Positions 1 to 7,458 are shown, numbered from the stretch's first letter. The stretch: 28,022 bases of DNA from an uncultured Faecalibacterium sp. (GCA_934561485.1 CAKTGS010000019.1:1-28022), one strand, 5' to 3'. Translations and numbers: made by a program. Notes: generated by a model from the sequence alone, not told the origin.

Positions 1-3000
1 TTCACCGCTTCTCAGGGCCTGCTGCTGATGATCCCCAACATGTACAAGATCGCTGCGGAGCAGCTGCCCTGCGTGTTTGATGTTTCTGCACGTACCGTTG
101 CTACCCAGTCCCTGAACATCTTCGGTGATCACAGTGACGTTATGGCATGCCGCCAGACCGGTTTTGCAATGCTGGTCGAGAGCAGCGTGCAGGAAGTTAT
201 GGATCTGTCCCCTGTTGCCCACCTGGCAGCTATCGAGGGCAAGGTTCCCTTCCTGAACTTCTTCGATGGCTTCCGTACTTCTCATGAGTACCAGAAGATC
301 GAAAAGTGGGATTACGCCGATCTGAAGGAAATGTGCAACATGGAGGCTGTGGAGGAGTTCCGTAAGAAGGCTCTGAACCCCGAGAACCCCAAGATGCGCG
401 GCTCCCACGAGAACGGCGACGTGTTCTTCCAGCATCGTGAAGCCTGCAACAGCGTGTACAACGCTCTGCCGGCTGTTGTTGAGAAGTACATGGCCAAGAT
501 CAACGCAAAGCTGGGCACCAACTACGATCTGTTCAACTACTACGGCGCACCCGATGCTGACCGTGTGATCGTGGCTATGGGCTCCATCTGCGATGTTGCT
601 GATGAGGTCATCGACTACCTGAACGCCAAGGGCGAGAAGGTCGGTATCGTCAAGGTCCGCCTGTACCGTCCCTGGGTGTCCTCCGCTCTGCTGAAGGTCC
701 TGCCCAAGACCGCCAAGAAGGTGGCTGTGCTGGACCGCACCAAGGAGCCCGGCTCTCTGGGCGAGCCCCTGTACCTGGATGTTGCCGCTACCCTGCGTGA
801 AGCTGGCCTGAACGATGTCGTTCTGACCGGCGGCCGCTACGGTCTGGGCAGCAAGGATACCCCGCCGTCCTCCATCTTCGCTCTGTTCAAGGAGCTGGAG
901 AAGGATCAGCCCAAGGAGCGTTTCACCCTGGGCATCACCGATGACGTCACCTTCCTGTCTCTGCCGGAAGTCAAGCCCGCTCCCATCACCGCAGCTGCTG
1001 GCACCAAGGAGTGCAAGTTCTGGGGTCTGGGCGGCGACGGTACTGTCGGTGCCAACAAGAACTCCGTCAAGATCATCGGCGACCATACCGACAAGTATGT
1101 TCAGGCATACTTCCAGTATGACTCCAAGAAGACCGGCGGCGTGACCATCAGCCACCTGCGTTTCGGCGACAAGCCCATCCGCAGCCCCTACTACATCAAC
1201 CAGGCTGACTTCGTGGCCTGCCACAACCCCGCTTACATCCACATGGGCATGAAGATGGTCCAGGATGTCAAGCCCGGCGGCGTGTTCATGATCAACTGCC
1301 AGTGGTCCGATGAGGAGCTGGGCCAGCACCTGAATGCCGAGGCAAAGAAGTATATCGCTGACAACAACATCCAGCTGTATACCATCAATGCAATCGACAA
1401 GGCCATTGAGATCGGCATGGGCAAGCGCACCAACACCATCCTGCAGTCTGCATTCTTCAAGCTGGCTGACGTCATGCCCATTGATGACGCCGTCAACTTC
1501 ATGAAGCAGGCAGCTCAGAAGAGCTACGGCAAGAAGGGCCAGGACGTTGTTGAGATGAACTGGAAGGCCATTGATGCCGGCGTTGACGCCATCCACAAGG
1601 TGGACGTGCCCGCATCCTGGTCCAACCCCGAAGCTGATCCCGCACCCAAGGCTCTCACCGGCCGTCCGGAACTGGTCAAGCAGATCCGTGAGGTCATGGA
1701 GCCCATTGCCCGTATGGACGGCGACAGCCTGCCTGTTTCCTCCTTCACGGCAAATGCAAACGGCGAGTGGGAGCAGGGCGCTTCTGCATACGAGAAGCGC
1801 GGCACCGCTGTGAACGTCCCCGAGTGGGATGCTTCCAAGTGCGTTGGCTGCAACCAGTGCGCATTCGTGTGCTCTCATGCAACCATCCGTCCCTTCCAGC
1901 TGACTGCTGACGAGCTGGCAGCTGCTCCTGCACAGACCAAGAGCCGCGACAACCGCCCGGCAAACGAGTACAAGTTTGTCATGGCAGTGTCTCCTCTGGA
2001 CTGCATGGGCTGCGGCGAGTGCGTCACCGTCTGCCCCACCAAGGCTATCCAGATGGTTCCTCAGGACAGCCAGGCCGACCAGCAGGCAGTGTTCGACTAC
2101 TGCGTGGCCAACATCTCCAAGAAGCCTTCCAAGTTTGCTGACGATACCGTCATCGGTTCTCAGTTCAACCAGCCGCTGCTGGAGTTCTCTGGCTCCTGCG
2201 CAGGCTGTGCCGAGACTTCTTACGCTCGCCTGATCACTCAGCTGTTCGGCGAGAAGATGTACATCTCCAACGCTACCGGCTGCTCCTCCATCTGGGGCGG
2301 CACCGCTTCCATCTCTCCGTACACCGTCAACAAGGACAGCGGCCATGGTCCTGCATGGTGCAACTCCCTGTTCGAGGATAACGCTGAGCATGGTCTGGGC
2401 CTGTACCTCGGCCAGAAGACCGTTCGTGAGAACCTGATCAAGCGCATCGCTGAGGTTGCTGGTTCTGACAAGGCTTCCGCTGAGCTGAAGGCTGCCTTCG
2501 ACAAGTTCATGGAGACCAAGAACAACACCAAGGCAAACGACGAACCCGCAAAGGCTCTGATCGCTGAGCTGGAGAAGGCTGCTGCCGCTGGCTGCACCGA
2601 GTCCGCTGAGATCCTGAAGAGCAAGGAGTTCATCGCCAAGAAGTCCGTCTGGATCTTCGGTGGCGACGGCTGGGCATACGACATCGGCTTCGGCGGCCTG
2701 GATCACGTCCTGGCTTCCGGCGAGGATGTCAACGTCATGGTCTTCGATACTGAGATGTACTCCAACACCGGCGGACAGGCATCCAAGGCTTCCAACATCG
2801 GTGAAGTCTGCCAGTTTGCTGCTGCTGGTAAGGAAATCAGCAAGAAGAGCCTGTCTGAGATCGCAATGACCTACGGTTACATCTACGTTGCTCAGATCGC
2901 TCTGGGCGCTAACATGAACCAGGCTGTCAAGGCAATTGCTGAGGCTGAGGCTTACCCCGGCCCGTCTCTGATCATCGGCTACGCTCCCTGCGAGCTGCAC

Positions 3001-3297
3001 GGTGTCAAGGGCGGCATGACCAACTGCCAGAACGAGATGAAGAAGGCAGTTGAGGCCGGTTACTGGAACCTGTTCACCTTCAACCCGGCTAACAAGGCTC
3101 AGGGCAAGAATCCGTTCACCCTGACCTCCAAGGCTGTGGATAACGAGAAGTATCAGGCACTGCTGGCCAACGAGACCCGTTACAGCCGCCTGACTCGTGC
3201 ATTCCCCGACCGTGCTAAGGAGCTGTTCGCACGCAACCAGGAAGTTGCAAACGACCGCTACGAGCACCTGACCCGCCTGGTCGATCTGTACAAGTAA
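1..3297 (+). CDS. nifJ: Pyruvate:ferredoxin (flavodoxin) oxidoreductase, 5' partial
   Basis: Oxidative decarboxylation of pyruvate to acetyl-CoA and CO2 with electrons passed to ferredoxin; a central cytoplasmic step of anaerobic fermentation. The frame is open from base 1 (reads FTASQGLLLM before the first Met), so the gene starts upstream; single-chain PFOR is about 1170-1190 aa, so roughly 80-90 N-terminal residues are missing. Visible in order: the pyruvate/TPP-binding N-terminal domains, the gamma-like domain (FWGLGGDGTVGANK, near 1020), two [4Fe-4S] ferredoxin motifs (CVGCNQC from 1840, CMGCGEC from 2002), the proximal-cluster cysteines SCAGCAE (near 2190), and the C-terminal TPP domain (GGDGWAYDIGFGG near 2660 and TEMYSNTGGQ near 2750). 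Codons are strongly biased to a few G/C-ending forms, as in a highly expressed gene. Ends at TAA; the first clear terminator is 380 bases downstream. Identification is secure. Confidence 0.98.
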   Translation, partial: FTASQGLLLMIPNMYKIAAEQLPCVFDVSARTVATQSLNIFGDHSDVMACRQTGFAMLVESSVQEVMDLSPVAHLAAIEGKVPFLNFFDGFRTSHEYQKIEKWDYADLKEMCNMEAVEEFRKKALNPENPKMRGSHENGDVFFQHREACNSVYNALPAVVEKYMAKINAKLGTNYDLFNYYGAPDADRVIVAMGSICDVADEVIDYLNAKGEKVGIVKVRLYRPWVSSALLKVLPKTAKKVAVLDRTKEPGSLGEPLYLDVAATLREAGLNDVVLTGGRYGLGSKDTPPSSIFALFKELEKDQPKERFTLGITDDVTFLSLPEVKPAPITAAAGTKECKFWGLGGDGTVGANKNSVKIIGDHTDKYVQAYFQYDSKKTGGVTISHLRFGDKPIRSPYYINQADFVACHNPAYIHMGMKMVQDVKPGGVFMINCQWSDEELGQHLNAEAKKYIADNNIQLYTINAIDKAIEIGMGKRTNTILQSAFFKLADVMPIDDAVNFMKQAAQKSYGKKGQDVVEMNWKAIDAGVDAIHKVDVPASWSNPEADPAPKALTGRPELVKQIREVMEPIARMDGDSLPVSSFTANANGEWEQGASAYEKRGTAVNVPEWDASKCVGCNQCAFVCSHATIRPFQLTADELAAAPAQTKSRDNRPANEYKFVMAVSPLDCMGCGECVTVCPTKAIQMVPQDSQADQQAVFDYCVANISKKPSKFADDTVIGSQFNQPLLEFSGSCAGCAETSYARLITQLFGEKMYISNATGCSSIWGGTASISPYTVNKDSGHGPAWCNSLFEDNAEHGLGLYLGQKTVRENLIKRIAEVAGSDKASAELKAAFDKFMETKNNTKANDEPAKALIAELEKAAAAGCTESAEILKSKEFIAKKSVWIFGGDGWAYDIGFGGLDHVLASGEDVNVMVFDTEMYSNTGGQASKASNIGEVCQFAAAGKEISKKSLSEIAMTYGYIYVAQIALGANMNQAVKAIAEAEAYPGPSLIIGYAPCELHGVKGGMTNCQNEMKKAVEAGYWNLFTFNPANKAQGKNPFTLTSKAVDNEKYQALLANETRYSRLTRAFPDRAKELFARNQEVANDRYEHLTRLVDLYK

Positions 3298-3366
3298 GCA
3301 ATCCCCTGCAGCCCGGGCAAACCCTGCAGCGGCACCTTAGCCCCACAATGCAAGAGGGCGGCTGCC

Positions 3367-3676
3367 CCGCACTGGCGGTTACTGCGCAATGCAGCAGTGC
3401 GGAACTGCGAGAATGTGCCCACCCCTGCAGGCGATGCAGCCGAACGGCAGCATTTGCCATGCGTGTTTCATCTGATTTCACTTCCCTGCCGCTGTGCCTG
3501 TTCCGTGCGGGCACAGCCCGGGGATATGAGATACCAAAGCGCCCGCGAGGGTCCTTGAAAGCACACCCCGCGTGTGTCAGAAGCATAAGGTCTGCCTGCA
3601 GATACCTTGCTTCGCCTGCTGCATAAGACCTGCCTTGGCAGGAATCTTGCCGCAGAGAAAAACGAAACTCGTTTTT
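3367..3676 (+). ncRNA. Candidate structured RNA or long nifJ 3' UTR (unidentified)
   Basis: No convincing ORF, but many perfect hairpins in order. CCGCACTG/CAGTGCGG (3367-3374 with 3395-3402) encloses CTGC/GCAG. Then CTGCA/TGCAG (3425-3439), CTGTGCC/GGCACAG (3492-3498 with 3510-3516), CACAC/GTGTG (3562-3576), AGGTCT+TGCAG paired with CTGCA+AGACCT (3588-3631), CCTGCC/GGCAGG (3629-3642, an alternative to the previous stem), and AAAAACGA/TCGTTTTT (3658-3676). A strong terminator follows at 3679. The arms around 3492-3516 can extend into an irregular rod (TTCCC with GGGGA, then TCATCT with AGAT/ATGA), loosely like 6S RNA, but I see no diagnostic 6S, RNase P, tmRNA or SRP consensus and no clear promoter. 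It may be an independent RNA or a structured 3' end of the nifJ mRNA. Confidence 0.35.
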
Positions 3677-3678
3677 AG

Positions 3679-3717
3679 CGCCCCGGCCACCTTACGGTGA
3701 CCGGGGCGTATTTTTGT
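3679..3717 (+). terminator. Rho-independent terminator
   Basis: A 13-bp stem with one C/A mismatch (CGCCCCGGCCACC, 3679-3691; GGTGACCGGGGCG, 3696-3708) closes a TTAC loop and is followed by TATTTTTGTG. It ends transcription from nifJ or from the structured RNA before it. Confidence 0.9.
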
Positions 3718-3774
3718 GTGCAGAACTATCACAAAAGAACCACGTCCTTTTTACACTTTCTTCATAGCTTCTTC

Positions 3775-3803
3775 ATGAAATCAGATGTGAAAGCTGATAT
3801 ACT
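3775..3803 (+). promoter_or_regulatory. Promoter of small-RNA-like element, copy 1
   Basis: -10 TATACT at 3798-3803 and a 4/6 match to the -35 (ATGAAA, 3775-3780) at 17-bp spacing. The -10 lies five bases before the first hairpin, the same distance as in the second copy at 8557. Confidence 0.5.
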
Positions 3804-3808
3804 TTTGC

Positions 3809-3926
3809 CATGGGAAGCGGGGCCGCAACCGATTCCCATGTAACATGATTCCTCCTCACACCAAGGCAATATCCAAACAAAACACCCTTTCCGGTGCGCC
3901 GCAACGCCGGAAAGGGTGTTTTGCTT
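3809..3926 (+). ncRNA. Small-RNA-like element, copy 1
   Basis: About 118 nt with three parts. Hairpin 1: CATGGGAA (3809-3816) pairs with TTCCCATG (3833-3840) around the loop GCGGGGCCGCAACCG-A. Then an unpaired segment, ACATGATTCCTCCTCACACC and the following AAGGCAATATCC (3843-3874), whose CCTCCT is complementary to Shine-Dalgarno sequences. Hairpin 2 is a perfect 16-bp terminator stem (3879-3894 with 3907-3922). A second copy lies on the minus strand at 8432-8557. The loop and the linker are nearly identical in both copies, while both stems have changed sequence and kept their pairing. No ORF accounts for the conservation. I do not recognise it as a named family. Confidence 0.65.
3879..3922 (+). 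terminator. Terminator hairpin of small-RNA-like element, copy 1
   Basis: A perfect 16-bp inverted repeat (AAAACACCCTTTCCGG and its complement) around a 12-nt loop. The T-run is the 3' end of the stem (GTGTTTTGCTTTG). The A/T-rich outer stem could terminate in both directions. Confidence 0.85.
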
Positions 3927-3993
3927 TGTCTGCCGGGGCGCTGCGGCAGGACGTGGGGCAAAAATAAAATTCCTGTAAATCCATGGTTTAGGG

Positions 3994-4022
3994 TTGACCC
4001 CGTTTTTTTGCGGCGCTATAAT
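3994..4022 (+). promoter_or_regulatory. Sigma-A promoter of the mgtE leader
   Basis: TTGACC (3994-3999), exactly 17 bp, then the consensus TATAAT (4017-4022). The predicted start near 4029 gives an untranslated leader of about 410 nt before mgtE. Confidence 0.85.
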
Positions 4023-4056
4023 AAAAATAGTGGTTAAAATTCTTAAAAATCGGGAG

Positions 4057-4412
4057 GTGAACGCAGAACAATGGACCCGGATCATGGTCGAAGTAGATCC
4101 ACGGATGCGGTGGATCGGACAACAAAAACACTGCGTTCACGTTTGCAGAGCAAAGCGGCGCAAGGAAAGCCCCGGCGGGGCTTTTGAGGCCCCAAATGAT
4201 TTGCGAAGCAGATGAAGGGGCCTTGCCCTGACCGTTCGCCTTCTTCGAGTTCTGAGGGAACACCTTTTTGGTGCACGACCTTGGAAATTGCAGAAAAAGG
4301 CGCAGCTTTGCGTGCGCGGAAATGCCGTTTTGGGCGGCATTCCGGCAGCGGGGCGGCGTGCTTTTTGTTTCCCGATCGGCTGCGTCCTCCGGACAGAAAA
4401 CGGATTCTGTCC
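4057..4412 (+). promoter_or_regulatory. Structured mgtE leader (candidate attenuator or riboswitch)
   Basis: A perfect 10-bp long-range stem, GTGAACGCAG (4057-4066) with CTGCGTTCAC (4131-4140), encloses a GACC/GGTC hairpin and a GATCCAC/GTGGATC hairpin (4096-4116). Downstream lie a terminator-like stem, AAAGCCCC/GGGGCTTT plus T (4166-4185), a GGCCCC/GGGGCC hairpin (4188-4222), AATGCCG/CGGCATT (4321-4341), and GGACAGAA/TTCTGTCC (4391-4412). A CCTCC at 4386-4390 could pair with the mgtE Shine-Dalgarno GGAGG (4429-4433). The conserved M-box (ykoK) core GGTGAGGCTCC is absent, so this is not a classical M-box. Magnesium control is inferred from the gene it precedes. Confidence 0.55.
4071..4187 (+). 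CDS. Possible leader peptide upstream of mgtE
   Basis: A 38-codon ORF starting MDPDHGRSRSTDAV and stopping at TGA 4185-4187. Its coding region covers the 3' arm of the long-range stem (4131-4140), and its stop sits at the end of the terminator-like hairpin 4166-4184, the geometry of a transcription attenuator. The Asp/Pro-rich start recalls the enterobacterial MgtL leader peptide, which senses low magnesium through ribosome destabilisation on acidic and proline codons. Weak points: GGAGG (4053-4057) is 13 nt from the ATG, longer than ideal, and an overlapping frame with ATG at 4084 is also open to 4215. Treat as a hypothesis. Confidence 0.3.
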   Translation: MDPDHGRSRSTDAVDRTTKTLRSRLQSKAAQGKPRRGF

Positions 4413-4441
4413 CGTGAAAAAACTCTGAGGAGGTACGCCCC

Positions 4442-6013
4442 ATGGAAGAAGAAAAGAAAATCGACACGGCAGCGGAGCAGTCGCTGCCGGTGCAGGAACT
4501 GCCTGCGGATATCCCCGCCGAGGTGCGTCAGAAGCTGGCCGAGGACCTGAACGAGGAAGCCACCGAGGATCTGAAGCAGGATATGCGGGAGGCAGAGCGG
4601 GAGGAAGCCAAGGACGAAGAGGTCAAGGCAAACCCCGAAATGCTCACCAAGAGCCGCCTGCTGAAGCTGCTGATCAAAAAGCAGTACGTCAAGCTGCGCG
4701 AGGTGACCGAGGAAGAGCAGCCCGCCGACCTGGCTGAGCTGCTGGAAGAACTGGACGAGAACAACCGCCTGGTGGTGTTCCGCCTGCTGAAAAAAGAAGT
4801 GGCCACCGAGGCCTTTGCCTATATGTCCGATGAAGCCCGTGACGACCTGGTCAACGCGTTTTCGGACGTGGAGCTGGTGGGTGCCATCGAAGAGATGAGC
4901 CTGGACGATGCCGCCGACCTGCTGGAAGACATGCCTGCCGGTGTGGTCAAGCGGGTGCTGGAAAAGTCCTCCAAGCAGACCCGTGAAAGCCTGAACAAGC
5001 TGCTGAACTACCCCGAAAGCTCTGCCGGCAGCCTGATGACCCCCGAATATGTGCGCCTGCGCAAAGAGATGACCGTGGGCCAGGCCTTTGATGCCATCCG
5101 CAAGCAGGGCGAAAACGCCGAGACTGTGTACACCTGTTATGTGGTGGAGCGCAACCGCCTGCTGGGCGTTGTGTCGGCCCGCAGCCTGCTGCTTTCCGAT
5201 ATGAGCACCCCCATCACCGAGATCATGGACGACAACGTGGTTGCCGTGAAGGTCACGGACGACCAGGAGTATGTGGCCCGTGAGATGCAGCGCTACGACT
5301 TTACCGCCATGCCTGTTCTGGACAACGAGGGCATGTTTGTGGGTATCATCACCATTGACGATGCCATTGATGTCCTGACCGATGAGAGCACCGAGGATAT
5401 GCAGAAGATGGCCGCCATTCTGCCGGATGACGATGCCACCACCTACTTTGGCACCAGCGTGTGGACCCACGCCAAGCAGCGCATTCCCTGGCTGCTGATC
5501 CTGATGCTGTCCGCCACCTTTACCGGCATGGTCACCACCCACTACGAAGAAGCCTTTGTCAGCCTGCCGCTGCTGGTCTCCTTCATGCCCATGCTGATGG
5601 ACACCGCCGGCAACTGCGGCAACCAGATCAGCACCCTGATGGTGCGCGGCCTGGCCCTGGGCGAAGTGGAACCCAGCGACTTTTTGCAGGTGCTGGGCAA
5701 GGAGCTGCGGGTTTCTGCCATTGTGGGCGCGGTGCTGGGCATCGTGAACGGCCTGCGCATCTACCTGATGTACACCTTCCTGTTCCCGGGCCAGTACGCC
5801 AACGTGATGGGTTACGCCGTGGTGGTCAGTGTGTCGCTGTTCTTCAGCGTCATTCTGGCCAAGCTGGTGGGCGGTATGCTGCCCCTGGCCGCCAAGAAGC
5901 TGGGTGCTGACCCCGCCATTATGGCAACTCCCTTCATCACCACCATCGTGGACGCCTGCAGCCTGATCCTGTACTTCCAGATCGCACAGCTGGTGTTCAA
6001 GAATATGATGTAA
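4442..6013 (+). CDS. mgtE: Magnesium transporter MgtE
   Basis: Inner-membrane Mg2+ channel gated by its own cytosolic Mg2+ sensor; 523 aa. Order: a very acidic, Glu-rich extension (about residues 1-60, longer than the usual family N-terminus of a roughly 450-aa protein), the MgtE N superhelical domain (about 70-190), two CBS domains (from LMTPEY near 198 to about 320), then five membrane helices from about 350. Family signatures: PMLMDTAGNCGNQISTLMVRG and, in the last helices, the DPAIMATPFITTIVDACSL stretch, whose final Asp corresponds to the pore aspartate. AGGAGG at 4428-4433 is 8 nt from the ATG. It stands alone between its own promoter (3994) and terminator (6022). Only the long structured leader suggests regulation. 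Confidence 0.96.
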   Translation: MEEEKKIDTAAEQSLPVQELPADIPAEVRQKLAEDLNEEATEDLKQDMREAEREEAKDEEVKANPEMLTKSRLLKLLIKKQYVKLREVTEEEQPADLAELLEELDENNRLVVFRLLKKEVATEAFAYMSDEARDDLVNAFSDVELVGAIEEMSLDDAADLLEDMPAGVVKRVLEKSSKQTRESLNKLLNYPESSAGSLMTPEYVRLRKEMTVGQAFDAIRKQGENAETVYTCYVVERNRLLGVVSARSLLLSDMSTPITEIMDDNVVAVKVTDDQEYVAREMQRYDFTAMPVLDNEGMFVGIITIDDAIDVLTDESTEDMQKMAAILPDDDATTYFGTSVWTHAKQRIPWLLILMLSATFTGMVTTHYEEAFVSLPLLVSFMPMLMDTAGNCGNQISTLMVRGLALGEVEPSDFLQVLGKELRVSAIVGAVLGIVNGLRIYLMYTFLFPGQYANVMGYAVVVSVSLFFSVILAKLVGGMLPLAAKKLGADPAIMATPFITTIVDACSLILYFQIAQLVFKNMM

Positions 6014-6021
6014 AAAACAAA

Positions 6022-6072
6022 AAACGACCGGAGCCGCAGGGCGTTTCCTGCAGTTCCGGTCGTTTGTTTTTT
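6022..6072 (+). terminator. Rho-independent terminator of mgtE
   Basis: An 11-bp stem AAACGACCGGA (6022-6032) / TCCGGTCGTTT (6055-6065), extended inside by GCAGG/CCTGC, then GTTTTTT. It lies 9 nt after the mgtE stop. Confidence 0.92.
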
Positions 6073-6121
6073 GGGAAGAGAGGAACTGGTCCGGGCATCC
6101 TCTCTGCCCTGCTTCACCACG

Positions 6122-6259
6122 GATTACGGCCATTTGCAGGTCGGTTACCCGGAGCGGGTCAACATCCCGCTGGCGGATGAGGAGGCGCATATCACCTTTT
6201 ATCTGGCTTCCCGGGTGCCCGGCGCGGCGGCGCAGACCTTTACGGCGCACCGTGTTTGA
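6122..6259 (+). pseudogene. Possible C-terminal gene remnant
   Basis: The frame reads DYGHLQVGYPERVNIPLADE and on to a TGA at 6257, with codon choice (G/C-ending, balanced amino acids) like real genes here. The open frame upstream runs only into the mgtE terminator tail (TTG at 6071) and has no ribosome binding site, so no full gene can start here. I do not recognise the protein. It may be the surviving 3' end of a deleted gene, or chance coding character in GC-rich DNA. Confidence 0.25.
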
Positions 6260-6265
6260 GAAGGC

Positions 6266-6605
6266 TGTGGAAAACTGGCGTTTTCCCCGCAGTTTCCACA
6301 GGGAAAAACAGCAGCCTTCCGGGTGTGGAAAACTCCGGGCTGCAAAATTCCAGAGGGGAGAGCCGGTAAAATGTAAGCCGGTGCAAACTGTAAAAAACAA
6401 AGAAAAAGCTTCGACTTTCTTTTTTATAAAAGGCAAAATGCCCGCATCTTCTCCCAGAACCTTCCAGGAAGCGTCCGGCTTCAATACGGGATGTATAGCC
6501 GGTGCGGGATTTTGTTGTGGAAAACCCGGTGGAAAAAGTGGAAAACAGCGTGGGAAACCCGCCTTCTTTTTCACAAAAACGGTGGAAAACCCGGTGGAAA
6601 AAGTG
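6266..6605 (+). repeat. Cluster of TGTGGAAAA-type motifs with a 24-bp direct repeat
   Basis: TGTGGAAAA occurs at 6266-6274, 6324-6332 and 6516-6524, with the inverse GTTTCCACA at 6292-6300 and near copies ([AG]GTGGAAAA) near 6529, 6537, 6581 and 6593. A 24-bp direct repeat starting GTGGAAAACCCGG lies at 6517-6540 and 6582-6605. CTGTGGAAAACTG (6265) faces CAGTTTCCACAG (6290-6301) as an inverted repeat. TTTTCCACA is one base from the DnaA box TTATCCACA. The rest of 6260-6729 shows no gene. Confidence 0.5.
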
Positions 6606-6729
6606 AAAAGTTCATTCCAGAACGGAAAGTACATACAATTTCCGGTTGTTGCTTTGGGACCCAAAAGCCGTCTGAACGCTGTGTTTTGCCCTGCTTTCCA
6701 CGGCAGCAGGGCCTTCCGCCCGGATTTTC

Positions 6730-6758
6730 TTGAATGGCCTGGCCAATCATGGTACAAT
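6730..6758 (+). promoter_or_regulatory. Promoter of the rhomboid-like/holB operon
   Basis: TTGAAT (6730-6735), 17 bp, TACAAT (6753-6758): 4/6 and 5/6 matches to consensus at ideal spacing, about 34 nt before the ribosome binding site. Confidence 0.7.
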
Positions 6759-6798
6759 AACAGCAGATTCCGAATACCGTTTTATGGAGGGTACCCGC

Positions 6799-7443
6799 AT
6801 GAACAACTGGCTGAACCGGCTGGAGCGCAAATATGGGCGCTTTGGCATCCCCAATCTGACCAATCTTCTGGTGGCCGGGCAGATCCTTGTGTTTGCCATT
6901 GAACTGTTTGTCAACAAGACCATTGCAGTCTGGCTGGCGCTCAACCGCTCGCTGCTGCTGCAGGGGCAGCTGTGGCGGCTCATCACCTTTGTGCTCATCC
7001 CCTTTTCCAGCGGCAGCCTGCTCAGCATTGTGCTGGGTATCTACTTTACCTGGTTCATCGGCACGGCGCTGGAGCGGGAATGGGGCGATTTCCGCTATAC
7101 ATTTTATGTGCTTACCGGTATGGTGGGTACCATTCTGGCCTGCCTGCTGACGGGCGGCACGGCCAGCACCTACTGCCTGTCCCTTTCGCTGCTGCTGGCC
7201 TTTGCCATGCTGTATCCGGAGGTGCAGGTGCTGCTGTTCTTTGTCATTCCGGTGCGGGTAAAGTATTTTGGCTTTTTTGCTGCCGCCTTGTGGGTGTTCA
7301 GCTTCCTGGGCAGCACCATGGCCGGCAAGCTGAACCTGCTGCTCTCCATGCTGAACGTCTGGGGATTCTTTGGTCCCATGGCCTACCGCAGCCTTCGCGC
7401 CTGGGTGCGCCGGGAGCAGTGGAAGCGTAAAAACAGAAGATAA
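6799..7443 (+). CDS. Rhomboid-like multi-pass membrane protein
   Basis: A 214-aa protein with about six hydrophobic segments and a basic tail ending RREQWKRKNRR. Features of the rhomboid-fold group in Firmicutes: a short N-terminal amphipathic region (MNNWLNRLERKYGRFGIPNL), LLLQGQLWRLITFVLIP, GTALEREWGDFRYTFYVLTG, and the YPEVQVLLFFVIPVRVKYF segment. The catalytic GxSG serine motif is not visible where rhomboid proteases carry it (the segment reads CLSLSLLLAFAMLYPE), so it is probably a non-proteolytic family member. The start is the ATG at 6799, preceded by GGAGGG (6786-6791) at 7 nt; an in-frame ATG at 6730 would lie on the promoter. It is followed after 15 nt by holB and probably co-transcribed. 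Confidence 0.75.
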   Translation: MNNWLNRLERKYGRFGIPNLTNLLVAGQILVFAIELFVNKTIAVWLALNRSLLLQGQLWRLITFVLIPFSSGSLLSIVLGIYFTWFIGTALEREWGDFRYTFYVLTGMVGTILACLLTGGTASTYCLSLSLLLAFAMLYPEVQVLLFFVIPVRVKYFGFFAAALWVFSFLGSTMAGKLNLLLSMLNVWGFFGPMAYRSLRAWVRREQWKRKNRR

Positions 7444-7458
7444 AAAGGAGAACCTGCT

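Noticed and set aside
3298..3680. RNase P RNA, tmRNA or SRP RNA behind nifJ
   Set aside because: No GAGGAAAGTCC, no tRNA-like ends with CCA and tag ORF, no SRP apical GGAAG/AGCAG motif on either strand. 6S RNA could not be excluded or supported.
4084..4215. Second overlapping frame in the mgtE leader (ATG 4084) as a gene
   Set aside because: No Shine-Dalgarno at the right distance, and its end reads through hairpins common to intergenic repeats; kept only as a caveat to the leader-ORF hypothesis.
4029..4440. M-box (ykoK) magnesium riboswitch before mgtE
   Set aside because: The conserved GTTAGGTGAGGCTCC core and the other invariant M-box segments are not present; only a different long-range stem is seen.
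4082..6757. 891-codon open frame antisense to mgtE
   Set aside because: Same His/Gln-rich shadow composition, running through the mgtE terminator and leader; no start signal.
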